Shown in pieces: positions 1 through 8,653 of a stretch of DNA of 45,118 nucleotides (position 1 is its first letter; each line of letters begins with the position of its first letter). The position numbers and the translations under genes were made by a program. The DNA comes from Sediminibacterium sp. (GTDB lineage Bacteria; Bacteroidota; Bacteroidia; Chitinophagales; Chitinophagaceae). The notes beneath the pieces were generated by a model. It did no database searches. It had not been told where the DNA came from and saw nothing but the letters and a program-made list of their open reading frames with translations. Location: positions 1 to 45,118 of the forward strand of contig JAQTZD010000009.1 of the NCBI GenBank assembly GCA_028687975.1. The letters are read 5' to 3'.

Positions 1-1531
1 GGTGATGGAATTTAGGCTGGTCAATGGCATCACCTACCGTCATATTGAAATCGATGATGTTCACGATGGCCTGGTAAACAGAAGTTGGGATAGTAGTACC
101 ACCTGGTGTTCCGATAACCACATATGGTTTGTTCTCTTTTAAAACCAGGGTGGGCGTCATGGAACTGAGCATGCGCTTGCCGGGTTGAATGGAATTGGCT
201 TCTCCACCAATTGCTCCATACATATTGGGTACTCCGGGTTTAACACTAAAGTCGTCCATTTCGTTGTTCAACAGAAAACCGGCTCCGCCTACCACTGTTC
301 TGCATCCGTAACTGTTGTTCAGAGTGGTGGTGATGGCCACCATGTTTCCGGCCGGATCTACAATGCTGATATGGGTGGTTTCTTCACTCTCTTTAATGAC
401 TCCGGCCTTCACTTCGGCGCTTATGCCTGCTTTTTCGGGATGATAGTCTTTCATTCTTTCTGTCAGATAAGCTTCACTCATCAGGGTTTTAACCGGCACC
501 TTAAAGAAGTCGGGATCGCCCATGTATTCTGCCCTGTCTGCATAAGCCCTGCGTTCTGCCTCAATCATCAGCTGCACGGTTTTGGGTGTTTGAAAGCCCA
601 TTTTTCCTACAGGGTATTTTTCGATCATTCCAAACATCTGTGCCAGCAATATTCCTCCGCTGCTGGGAGGAGAAAAGCTGATGATCTGGTGTCCGCGGTA
701 GTTGAATGTGAGTGGCTCTCTCAGTTTAGCTGTATAATTTTTCAAGTCATCGGCAGTCAGAATACCATTTCCCCTGTGCATTTCTTCTACAAGCAGTTCA
801 GCTGTTTTGCCTTCGTAAAAACCACGGGCGCCGTCTTTTTGTATGCGTTGCAGTGTTGCGGCCAGGTCTTTCTGCACCAGGGTGTCGCCCACTTTCCACT
901 TTACAGATGGCGCCAGCACAGTTGGCTGTGTACTGTTTTTGGCAATAGATTCTCTTACACTATTCAGGCTGCCGGCTTCTTTTTCGGTGAGCACATAGCC
1001 CTTGGATGCAATGTCTATGGCAGGCTGGATCAGTTGCTCAAATGGCAGTTTCGCGTATGGGAGCGTGGCAAAGAGCCCGGCAACCGTTCCGGGTATACCC
1101 GAAGCGAGGTGTCCGTTTTGAGAAAGGTTGAGTTGTGCGTTCCCGTTTTTATCGAGGTACATATCCCGATGCGCTTTTTCCGGCGCAGCTTCGCGATAAT
1201 CAATGCCAATGAGTTCCCCGTTTACTTTTCTTCCCAGTAAAAAACCGCCGCCACCAATATTTCCCGCATTCGGGTAAACCACGGCAAGCACCAGTTGTGT
1301 GGCAATAGCCGCATCAAAAGCATTGCCGCCTCTTTTCATCACTGCCGCTCCAACCATACTGGCCAGCGGATGTGCACTGCTTACGGCAGCCTGTTTGTAT
1401 TCTGCTCTTTTCTGAACAGTATAGCGATAGGGATTGATTTCCTTACCCGGACCAATGATAGACAATCCTGGCTGTGCCTGCAGGCTGCTAATAAGCAGTA
1501 TACTGCTGAAGAATGGGGCTAATTTTCTCAT
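1..1531 (-). CDS. ggt: Gamma-glutamyltranspeptidase, partial (C-terminus beyond left edge)
   Basis: Minus-strand translation includes TTHISIVDPAGNMVAITTTLN, GGEANSIQPGKRMLSSMTPTLVLKENKPYVVIGTPGGTTIPTSVYQAIVNIIDFNM, typical of GGT small subunit. Start ATG at 1531. Absent from the ORF track because it has no stop in the window. Confidence 0.9.
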   Translation of the reverse strand, partial: MRKLAPFFSSILLISSLQAQPGLSIIGPGKEINPYRYTVQKRAEYKQAAVSSAHPLASMVGAAVMKRGGNAFDAAIATQLVLAVVYPNAGNIGGGGFLLGRKVNGELIGIDYREAAPEKAHRDMYLDKNGNAQLNLSQNGHLASGIPGTVAGLFATLPYAKLPFEQLIQPAIDIASKGYVLTEKEAGSLNSVRESIAKNSTQPTVLAPSVKWKVGDTLVQKDLAATLQRIQKDGARGFYEGKTAELLVEEMHRGNGILTADDLKNYTAKLREPLTFNYRGHQIISFSPPSSGGILLAQMFGMIEKYPVGKMGFQTPKTVQLMIEAERRAYADRAEYMGDPDFFKVPVKTLMSEAYLTERMKDYHPEKAGISAEVKAGVIKESEETTHISIVDPAGNMVAITTTLNNSYGCRTVVGGAGFLLNNEMDDFSVKPGVPNMYGAIGGEANSIQPGKRMLSSMTPTLVLKENKPYVVIGTPGGTTIPTSVYQAIVNIIDFNMTVGDAIDQPKFHH

Positions 1532-1645
1532 GCTGTCAAATTACATCATTTTGTTGTATCCGTTCATCCAATTTTAGGAAACTAATCGGTGAAATTGAAG
1601 GCTGATTTTAGCTTTATTGGTACATTCACGCATATTTTAAGTCAT

Positions 1646-4138
1646 ATGAGAAAAATTCTAATTGCTTCATTCTTAACGATTTTCTCCGGCGTTCTCTTTG
1701 CACAAACGGTGCAAACCCCGGAGGCCTTCCTCGGGTATAAAGTAGGAACACGGTTTACCAGGCATCACCGGTTGGTAGAGTATGCCAAATACATTGCCCA
1801 GGCACGTCCGGATATGGTGAAAACCGAAAAATATGGCGAAACCAACGAAGGGAGGGAGCTCATGGTCGCCATGATCAGTTCTCCTGAAAATATGCAAAAG
1901 CTGGAATCCATTCGGCAGAACAACCTCCAACTGGCTGCAGCAGATCGGTCTGCACAGGCCGAAAATGCACCTGCCATTGTATGGCTCAGTTTTAACGTGC
2001 ATGGTAACGAAGCTTCCTCTTCCGAAGCCTTCCTGCTGACCATTCATGCGTTAACCGATCCTTCCAATGCGCAAACCAAAGAATGGCTGAAAAATACCGT
2101 GGTGATCCTGGACCCCTGCATCAACCCGGATGGCCGCGACCGTTATGTGAACTGGTACAATTCTGTGGTGAGCAAGCAATACAATGCCGACCCTGTTTCC
2201 AGAGAACATATGGAACCCTGGCCCGGTGGAAGAAGCAACCACTACAACTTCGACCTGAACCGCGACTGGGCCTGGCAAACACAGCTGGAAACCCGTCAGC
2301 GCATCAAAAAATACAGAGAATGGCTGCCACAGGTTCATGTGGATTACCATGAGCAGGGATTTAATGAACCCTATTATTTTGCACCTGCTGCTGAACCAAT
2401 TCACGAAGTAATCACTCCATGGCAGCGCGAACTGCAGGTGATGATCGGAAAGAACCACGCCCGTTATTTTGACCAGAACAACTGGCTGTTCTTTACCAAA
2501 GAGCGTTTTGATTTGTTGTATCCTTCTTACGGAGATACCTATCCCATGTACAATGGCGCCATCGGTATGACCTATGAGCAGGGCGGAATCAGAGCCGGTT
2601 TGGGTATTCTGAACGAAGACAACGACACGCTTACACTGGTAGACAGAGCTACTCACCATTTCACCACCAGTCTTTCCACCATTGAAGTGGTGGCCAAAAA
2701 CAAGCAGCGGGTAATGGCCGAGTACAAGAAGTTTTTCGAAGACAGCCGTTCCGGTAAAATCGGAGAATACAAAACCTATGTATTTACTGCTAAAGAAGAA
2801 AACAAGATTGCTGCCTTAAAACAGTTATTGCAACAAAATGGCATTGAGTTTGGCACCCTGAATACCAAAAATTTCCGCGGCTACAATTACTTCACCGGTA
2901 AGGAGGATGCTTTTTCCGATGAGGGACATCATGTTGCCATAAGCACATATCAGCAAAGCGCTGTTATGGCAAAAGTGTTGCTGGAGCCCAAAACAATGGT
3001 ATCCGATTCCAATACCTACGATATTACTGCATGGTCTGCTGCTTATGCATACGGTGTAAAAGGATATGCTGTAAAAGAGAAACTGGAAGTGAATACGGCA
3101 AACAAACAGGCTGCCGTTGTAGCTGCGGTAAACAGCAATTACGGGGTACTGATTCCGTACAATTCTTTCAGCAGCGCCAGAGTGCTTGCACATTTATTAA
3201 AGAATGGTGTTAAAGTACGTTTTGCAGAAAAACCATTTACCTACAACAGTAAAAACTTCAACAGAGGTACACTCATTGTGCTGAAAACCAGCAATGGTCA
3301 TACCAACTGGTTGCAGATTGCCAACGAAGCCTGCAGAAAAAACAATGTTACCGCGGTTGCTGTTGAAACCGGTTATATGGATAAGGGGTCCGACTTTGGT
3401 TCTTCTGATATCAAAAATATTGCTGCAATGCCTAAAGTAGCCGTTATAACCGGCGATCAGACTTCTTCGCTGGGAGCAGGTGAGGTTTGGCATTATTTTG
3501 ATCAGCAATTAGACTACCCTGTGAGCATGCTGAACGCAATGGATCTCGGAAGAATCAACCTGAAAAACTATCATGTACTGGTACTGCCAGACGGTGGTTA
3601 CAGGAACCTCAACGATAAGGCTATGACCGATAAGTTGAAAGATTTTGTAAGAAGCGGCGGTAAAATCATTGCTATGGAAAATGCAGTGTCTGTGCTTGCC
3701 GGTGCCGATTTTGGCATCAAGGCAAAAGACATCAGGGGCGATGGTAAATCTGAAGACAGCACAGTTAAGAAATATGGCGACCGTGAAAAAGATTACCTCA
3801 CCAATTCCATTCCGGGTGCTATTTACAAAGTAGAACTGGACAACACGCATCCACTTGCTTTCGGGTATCCTGATTTTTATTACACATTGAAGCAAGACAA
3901 CAGCCTGTATGAGTTCCTGAAGGATGGCTGGAATGTTGGTACCATTAAGAAAGACGCTTATGTTACCGGATTCGCCGGAGCTAAACTGAAGCCCAGATTA
4001 AAAGAAGGGTTGTTGCTGGGTGTACAGGACATGGGTGCTGGTTCTGTAGTATATATTTCCGATGATCTGCTGTTCCGTAATTTCTGGGAAAATGGCAAAC
4101 TGCTTTTTGCCAATGCCGTATTCCTGGTAGGACAGTAA
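1646..4138 (+). CDS. M14 family zinc carboxypeptidase, secreted
   Basis: ORF 1589..4138; signal-peptide-like MRKILIASFLTIFSGVLFAQ favours start 1646. Zinc motif region VWLSFNVHGNEASSSEAF and PQVHVDYHEQGFNEPYYFAP. Confidence 0.85.
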   Translation: MRKILIASFLTIFSGVLFAQTVQTPEAFLGYKVGTRFTRHHRLVEYAKYIAQARPDMVKTEKYGETNEGRELMVAMISSPENMQKLESIRQNNLQLAAADRSAQAENAPAIVWLSFNVHGNEASSSEAFLLTIHALTDPSNAQTKEWLKNTVVILDPCINPDGRDRYVNWYNSVVSKQYNADPVSREHMEPWPGGRSNHYNFDLNRDWAWQTQLETRQRIKKYREWLPQVHVDYHEQGFNEPYYFAPAAEPIHEVITPWQRELQVMIGKNHARYFDQNNWLFFTKERFDLLYPSYGDTYPMYNGAIGMTYEQGGIRAGLGILNEDNDTLTLVDRATHHFTTSLSTIEVVAKNKQRVMAEYKKFFEDSRSGKIGEYKTYVFTAKEENKIAALKQLLQQNGIEFGTLNTKNFRGYNYFTGKEDAFSDEGHHVAISTYQQSAVMAKVLLEPKTMVSDSNTYDITAWSAAYAYGVKGYAVKEKLEVNTANKQAAVVAAVNSNYGVLIPYNSFSSARVLAHLLKNGVKVRFAEKPFTYNSKNFNRGTLIVLKTSNGHTNWLQIANEACRKNNVTAVAVETGYMDKGSDFGSSDIKNIAAMPKVAVITGDQTSSLGAGEVWHYFDQQLDYPVSMLNAMDLGRINLKNYHVLVLPDGGYRNLNDKAMTDKLKDFVRSGGKIIAMENAVSVLAGADFGIKAKDIRGDGKSEDSTVKKYGDREKDYLTNSIPGAIYKVELDNTHPLAFGYPDFYYTLKQDNSLYEFLKDGWNVGTIKKDAYVTGFAGAKLKPRLKEGLLLGVQDMGAGSVVYISDDLLFRNFWENGKLLFANAVFLVGQ

Positions 4139-4169
4139 TTTATTTCTATCGGTTATCTGCGATATTTAA

Positions 4170-4203
4170 AAAGCTTCGTTCAATTAAGAACGAAGCTTTT
4201 TTT
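4170..4203. terminator. Bidirectional rho-independent terminator between convergent genes
   Basis: Perfect 13-bp stem AAAAGCTTCGTTC / GAACGAAGCTTTT with loop AATTAA and flanking A/T tracts. Confidence 0.85.
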
Positions 4204-4212
4204 GTTGGCATC

Positions 4213-4224
4213 GGGGGGGGGGGG
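4213..4224. repeat. G12 homopolymer (C12 on minus strand)
   Basis: atcGGGGGGGGGGGGagatca, 3 bp past the stop codon of the TonB receptor. Confidence 0.95.
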
Positions 4225-4227
4225 AGA

Positions 4228-6600
4228 TCAAATCTTTATATTCACAGCAAACATAAAATGTCTGCCTGCCATGGGATAATAATAGTTTTCTGTTGAAAGT
4301 GTTCCGCTGTATACATGGCTGAACGTATATCCGTTGGGTTCATATTTTTTGTTGAACAGGTTGTATACCTGAAATATGAATTGAATTTCACGGGATGTTT
4401 TTTTCTGAAGGGTGTAGATGGCCCGGATATCCTGCGTAAAATAACCATTCAGTTTTCTGTTCTCATTCTGCGTATTGTCCAGGTACTGTTTGCTTACATA
4501 TTTACCGAGCAGGCTTATTTCCGCATGCTGCACCGGTATAATGTGTATGCCTGCCGTTCCAATGGTATTGGCAGAAAAGGAGATATCTGTGTTGTTGTAC
4601 TGCCGGGTTATTTGAGTGCCGTCATCGTAATTATCAATGTACTCTGTGAAGTTTTTGATCTTGTTTTTGCTGAGGGTAAGGTTACCGGATACCTGTATCC
4701 GGGGGCTGATCACCGCAGCTCCCTGCAGTTCAACGCCCATGCGGTAACTGGAAGGAATATTGGTTCTGGTATAAGCTCCCACATCGTTGATCTTTCCGGT
4801 GAGTACCAGCTGATTCCGGTAGTCCATGTGGTAGAAAGTAACTCCATAGGAATACCTGCTCTCTTTCTTTTCTATGCCCAGTTCCCAGTCTTTCAGGGTT
4901 TCATGCGCAGGCTGTGCAAGCAGGCCGGCTTCAAAATCTTCCCTGTTGGGTTCTTTCCTTCCGATTGCCAGACTCAGGTATGCCTGCCATCCGTTTTTCT
5001 GGTAACTGAGTCCTGCTTTGGGATTGACGAAATCGAATTTCCGGGAAATGAACAGTCCGGGGTTGTTGCTGAAACCATTCATGGTATGGGATACATGCCG
5101 GTACTGCAGATCGGCAAAACCAGTAAGGTTGGTCGTTAAACGGTGCTGCCATTTGGCATAAACATTCAGGTCTTTTTTATTGGCAGGCAGGTGATAATAT
5201 TGGTAATTGTCCGGAACGGTACCCCGCTCCATCCAGGTAATTTTTCCGATGTGTTTTCCATCATATTGCGTCCATCCACCCCCAATGGTGAACTCGTTGC
5301 GGTTCGATTTATAGTGCAGGGATGCAATTTGTCCGTAGAAATAATTGTCGAGCCAGCGTTGTCTTACGAGGTTGGTGGATGTATAGGTGGTGCCACTGGT
5401 TACCAGATCCGGTAAACCGTATTTGGAATAAGCCTGGTCTGCCTTGTATTCCTCATAATATCCTTTTCCTCTGGTGAGAAAAAGGGCTGTATTGAACGAC
5501 CAGCCGCTACCCAGTGCCTGGTTCAGGAACAGCTGGTAATGTGTTTGTGTATAATTGTCTGTCTGGTTATTGTAAGGGGCATCTGATTTTTCCATCCCTG
5601 CCGGATTGAATTTTCGGTTGGTTGCAAGCGTTGCTGCATCTATACCATACCATGCCTGGTAGGTTTTTTCATGCCCCGAAAAAACATTGAAACGGAGGGC
5701 TGTTTTTTGATTGATGTATGCGGTACCCAGATAAAAAGAACGAAGCCTGCTGCTGGCCCTGTCTATATAGCCATCGCTCGAAATATTACTCAGACGCGCA
5801 TCAACCAGAAAATGTTTGCCGATTAATCCGGTCCCTGCTTTAAGGGTATTCTTCCAGGTATTGAAGGAACCATAACTGTTGTTCAGTGCAACATAGGCTT
5901 TCTCGTTGTACTCATGTGTACTCATGTTGAGTGTGGCGCCAAATGCACCGGCACCATTGGAAGAAGTACCCACCCCACGCTGCACCTGAATGCTGTTCAC
6001 GGAAGAAGAGAAGTCGGGCAGGTTCACAAAGAATGTTCCCATGCTTTCGGCATCATTGTAGGGAATACCATTCAGGGTAACATTCACCCTGGTGGCATCT
6101 GTGCCGCGAATCCGGATACCCGTATAGCCCACGCCGTTTCCGGCATCTGAGTTCACTACCACGGATGGGGTCTGATTTAATAAAAACGGAATATCCTGTC
6201 CGAGGTTTTGTTTGGCAATGGCTTCTTTCCCAATATTGGTTTTGGTAAAAGGCGCTTTGTCGGAGGCCCGGATAGATCTTACTTCGAGGGGTTGCAGAAA
6301 CAGGCTTACTGGTGTGAGTGTATAGGTTCCTGTTTCCGTTAAGTTGGCAGGTAATGGATAAGTCCTGCTGCGGTAACCCAGGCTGCTGATGGTGAAATTG
6401 CCGCCCGGCGGTTGGGTAAAATGGAACATGCCATTTTCGTTGGAGAGTGTTTGCTGGTTGCCCAGCACAACCAGTGCACCAGCGATCGGGGCATTGGTCT
6501 GCGCATCGGTAACAATGCCTTTTAAAACTTTTTTTGCCGGTAGAGCAGCCAGTGCCAGGGTGAATAGCAAAATGGCTGTTGTTCCCATCATTTTTTTCAT
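4228..6600 (-). CDS. TonB-dependent outer membrane receptor with carboxypeptidase-like regulatory N-terminal domain; likely thiamin-related
   Basis: LKGIVTDAQTNAPIAGALVVLGNQQTLSNENGMF N-terminal domain, plug domain (TPSVVVNSDAGNGVGYTGIRIRGTDATRVNVTLNGIPYND), C-terminal barrel. Preceded by a TPP riboswitch. Confidence 0.93.
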   Translation of the reverse strand: MKKMMGTTAILLFTLALAALPAKKVLKGIVTDAQTNAPIAGALVVLGNQQTLSNENGMFHFTQPPGGNFTISSLGYRSRTYPLPANLTETGTYTLTPVSLFLQPLEVRSIRASDKAPFTKTNIGKEAIAKQNLGQDIPFLLNQTPSVVVNSDAGNGVGYTGIRIRGTDATRVNVTLNGIPYNDAESMGTFFVNLPDFSSSVNSIQVQRGVGTSSNGAGAFGATLNMSTHEYNEKAYVALNNSYGSFNTWKNTLKAGTGLIGKHFLVDARLSNISSDGYIDRASSRLRSFYLGTAYINQKTALRFNVFSGHEKTYQAWYGIDAATLATNRKFNPAGMEKSDAPYNNQTDNYTQTHYQLFLNQALGSGWSFNTALFLTRGKGYYEEYKADQAYSKYGLPDLVTSGTTYTSTNLVRQRWLDNYFYGQIASLHYKSNRNEFTIGGGWTQYDGKHIGKITWMERGTVPDNYQYYHLPANKKDLNVYAKWQHRLTTNLTGFADLQYRHVSHTMNGFSNNPGLFISRKFDFVNPKAGLSYQKNGWQAYLSLAIGRKEPNREDFEAGLLAQPAHETLKDWELGIEKKESRYSYGVTFYHMDYRNQLVLTGKINDVGAYTRTNIPSSYRMGVELQGAAVISPRIQVSGNLTLSKNKIKNFTEYIDNYDDGTQITRQYNNTDISFSANTIGTAGIHIIPVQHAEISLLGKYVSKQYLDNTQNENRKLNGYFTQDIRAIYTLQKKTSREIQFIFQVYNLFNKKYEPNGYTFSHVYSGTLSTENYYYPMAGRHFMFAVNIKI

Positions 6601-6669
6601 TTTTCAATGGTTTAAAAATTTAAAAATGGGAACAGGGATTGCAAATAGGAGAGGTCTGCTATAGAAGTG

Positions 6670-6762
6670 GAACACCTTCCCTTCGCAGGAATTACCCTGT
6701 TCAGGTTCAACGGGTATTTCTCAGCCGTCACGGAAAATCCGATCCAGCACCCCGAGGACAGC
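6670..6762 (-). ncRNA. TPP riboswitch (THI element) aptamer
   Basis: Minus strand reads GTCCTCGGGGTGCTGG...GGCTGAGAAATACCCGTTGAACCTGAACAGGGTAATTCCTGCGAAGGGA, matching the hallmark CGGGGUGC, CUGAGA, ACCCGUUGAACCUGA and GCGAAGGGA elements. Confidence 0.96.
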
Positions 6763-6763
6763 G

Positions 6764-6793
6764 CAAAAATATCAAATTGTTTTAAATGTGCAA
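6764..6793 (-). promoter_or_regulatory. Bacteroidota-type promoter for the TPP riboswitch/TonB receptor transcript
   Basis: Minus strand TTG-N19-TATTTTTG, located immediately upstream of the aptamer. Confidence 0.7.
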
Positions 6794-6804
6794 CTGTAAC
6801 TTTG
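6777..6804 (+). promoter_or_regulatory. Candidate promoter for the GIN-domain protein gene
   Basis: TTG-N17-TAACTTTG, 34 bp upstream of the ATG; spacer shorter than the usual 19-21. Confidence 0.5.
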
Positions 6805-6837
6805 TTCCAACATCTTCGTTACAATAAAAAACAACGT

Positions 6838-7572
6838 ATGAAAAGGTATTTCTTGTGGATGATCTTGCTGTTCCCCGCAGCGCTTGGATTTGCTCAGGAT
6901 GAAAAAAATCTGGTATATGATGCCAATGCACAGGTCAGAAAAGTATCCGGCTTCAGTGGGATAGAAGTATCCGGCGCCATAGATCTCTATATTTCCCAGG
7001 GTAAGGAGGAAGCTGTGGCCATCAGTGCCGGCGATCCTGAACTGACCGACCGTATCCGGACAGAAGTAAAAGACAATATTCTGCATATTTATTTTGAAGG
7101 AAAGGGGCTCAACTGGAGGTCGAAGTGGTCCAATAATAAATTTAAGGCATATGTTACCTTCAGAGACCTGAATAAACTGGAAGCCGGCGGCGCCTGTAAT
7201 GTTCGCTTCACCAGCCCGGTAAAACTTTCCGAACTTAAACTGGAGTTGTCGGGTGCCAGTGACCTGTTGATGGATGCGGTGATTGATGAGCTGGTACTGG
7301 GTCTCAGCGGCGCTTCCGAGTGCAAAATGAGCGGGAAAGCCAACAATGCCAAGATCAACTGCAGCGGCGCCAGTTCACTGAAAGCCTACGACCTGAAAAT
7401 CGGTAACTGTAAAATTGATGCTTCCGGCGCCTCCGGCGTAAAGATATCTGTAACAAAGGAACTGAGTGCCAGGGCCAGTGGTGCCAGCAGCATTTCTTAT
7501 AAAGGAGAAGGGCTGATCCGCGACATCAGCAGCAGCGGTGCCTCCTCTGTAAAACATCGTTCTGCAGATTAA
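6838..7572 (+). CDS. Head GIN domain / DUF2807 family protein, secreted
   Basis: Start set at MKRYFLWMILLFPAALGFAQ (track ORF begins upstream inside the riboswitch region). Repeated SGAS motifs with roughly 20-residue spacing typical of a beta-solenoid. Confidence 0.88.
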   Translation: MKRYFLWMILLFPAALGFAQDEKNLVYDANAQVRKVSGFSGIEVSGAIDLYISQGKEEAVAISAGDPELTDRIRTEVKDNILHIYFEGKGLNWRSKWSNNKFKAYVTFRDLNKLEAGGACNVRFTSPVKLSELKLELSGASDLLMDAVIDELVLGLSGASECKMSGKANNAKINCSGASSLKAYDLKIGNCKIDASGASGVKISVTKELSARASGASSISYKGEGLIRDISSSGASSVKHRSAD

Positions 7573-7584
7573 TTAAAATAATAT

Positions 7585-7615
7585 TTGGTAGGGGACCTCC
7601 GCAGCCTTACTTTTG
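7585..7615 (+). promoter_or_regulatory. tRNA promoter
   Basis: TTG-N20-TACTTTTG, 13 bp before the tRNA 5' end. Confidence 0.65.
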
Positions 7616-7628
7616 CACCTCATTACAT

Positions 7629-7700
<72 letters not shown>

Positions 7701-7707
7701 CACATCG

Positions 7708-7731
7708 AAAAGCCTCTTTGGAGGCTTTTTT
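7708..7731 (+). terminator. Rho-independent terminator after tRNA
   Basis: AAAAGCCTC-tttg-GAGGCTTTTTT. Confidence 0.8.
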
Positions 7732-7747
7732 AGTTTAAATTACAGCT

Positions 7748-8620
7748 ATGAAATCCGGGTTTGTAAACATATTCGGCAGACCTAATGCCGGCAAAAGCAC
7801 GCTGCTCAACGCTCTGATTGGCGAGAAGATGGCGATTGTTTCGCCCAAAGTGCAGACCACGCGTCACCGGATCAAGGCTTTTTTGAACAAACCCGGCGAG
7901 TACCAGATCATTTTTTCCGACACACCGGGCATCATAGATCCCAGGTACAAGCTGCACCAGAAGATGATGGATTCCGTAAAAGGCGCCCTGGAAGATGCAG
8001 ATGTGGCCCTGCTGATGGTGGATGCCAATGAATCTTTTGAGGAAGTAGATGCCATTTTTTCGGCACTGAAGCTGAAAGTGCCTGCCCTGGTGGTACTGAA
8101 CAAAATCGACATTGCAGGCAATGGCAGAATTGCCCAGGCGGAAGCTTTTTTCAAAGACAAACCTTATTGCAAAAAACTCATTAAAATCGGAGCCCTCGAA
8201 AAGCTGCACCTGAATAAATTACTGGCTGCCATACTGGAACTGCTGCCCGAAGGGCAACCTTTTTACAGTGAAGACGATTTGAGCGATCTGCCAACGAAAT
8301 TTTTTGTTGCAGAAATGATCCGCGAAAAAATCTATGAACTGTTTGCCGATGAAATTCCTTATCACACTGCTGTGCTGGTGAATGAATTTAAAGAGAAAGA
8401 TACATTGGTAAAAATACAGGCCGATATCATTGTGCACAGAGAAACCCAGAAAGCCATCATCATTGGCGACAAGGGTAAAATGATTCGCCAGATTGGTATG
8501 GATGCCAGAAGAGACATTGAAGCTTTCCTGCAAAGGAAGGTATTTTTGGAACTGTTTGTAAAAGTTCGCCCCAAATGGCGCGACAACGATTTACAATTAA
8601 AAGAATATGGGTACCAATAA
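7748..8620 (+). CDS. era: GTPase Era
   Basis: GRPNAGKSTLLNALIGEKMAIVSPKVQTTRHRI, DTPGI, NKID, KH-type C-terminus. Confidence 0.97.
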   Translation: MKSGFVNIFGRPNAGKSTLLNALIGEKMAIVSPKVQTTRHRIKAFLNKPGEYQIIFSDTPGIIDPRYKLHQKMMDSVKGALEDADVALLMVDANESFEEVDAIFSALKLKVPALVVLNKIDIAGNGRIAQAEAFFKDKPYCKKLIKIGALEKLHLNKLLAAILELLPEGQPFYSEDDLSDLPTKFFVAEMIREKIYELFADEIPYHTAVLVNEFKEKDTLVKIQADIIVHRETQKAIIIGDKGKMIRQIGMDARRDIEAFLQRKVFLELFVKVRPKWRDNDLQLKEYGYQ

Positions 8621-8653
8621 TGGTACTGATTACCTCAAACAAGCATAAAAGAA

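Noticed and set aside
185-1240. 351-aa plus-strand ORF
   Set aside because: Antisense to ggt, whose minus-strand frame has clear family motifs; the translation is Cys/Phe/His-rich and has no recognisable domain.
4315-5139. 274-aa plus-strand ORF
   Set aside because: Antisense to the TonB receptor; no motifs.
6667-6837. N-terminal extension of the GIN-domain ORF
   Set aside because: Runs through the TPP riboswitch and promoter region; the signal peptide starts at 6838.
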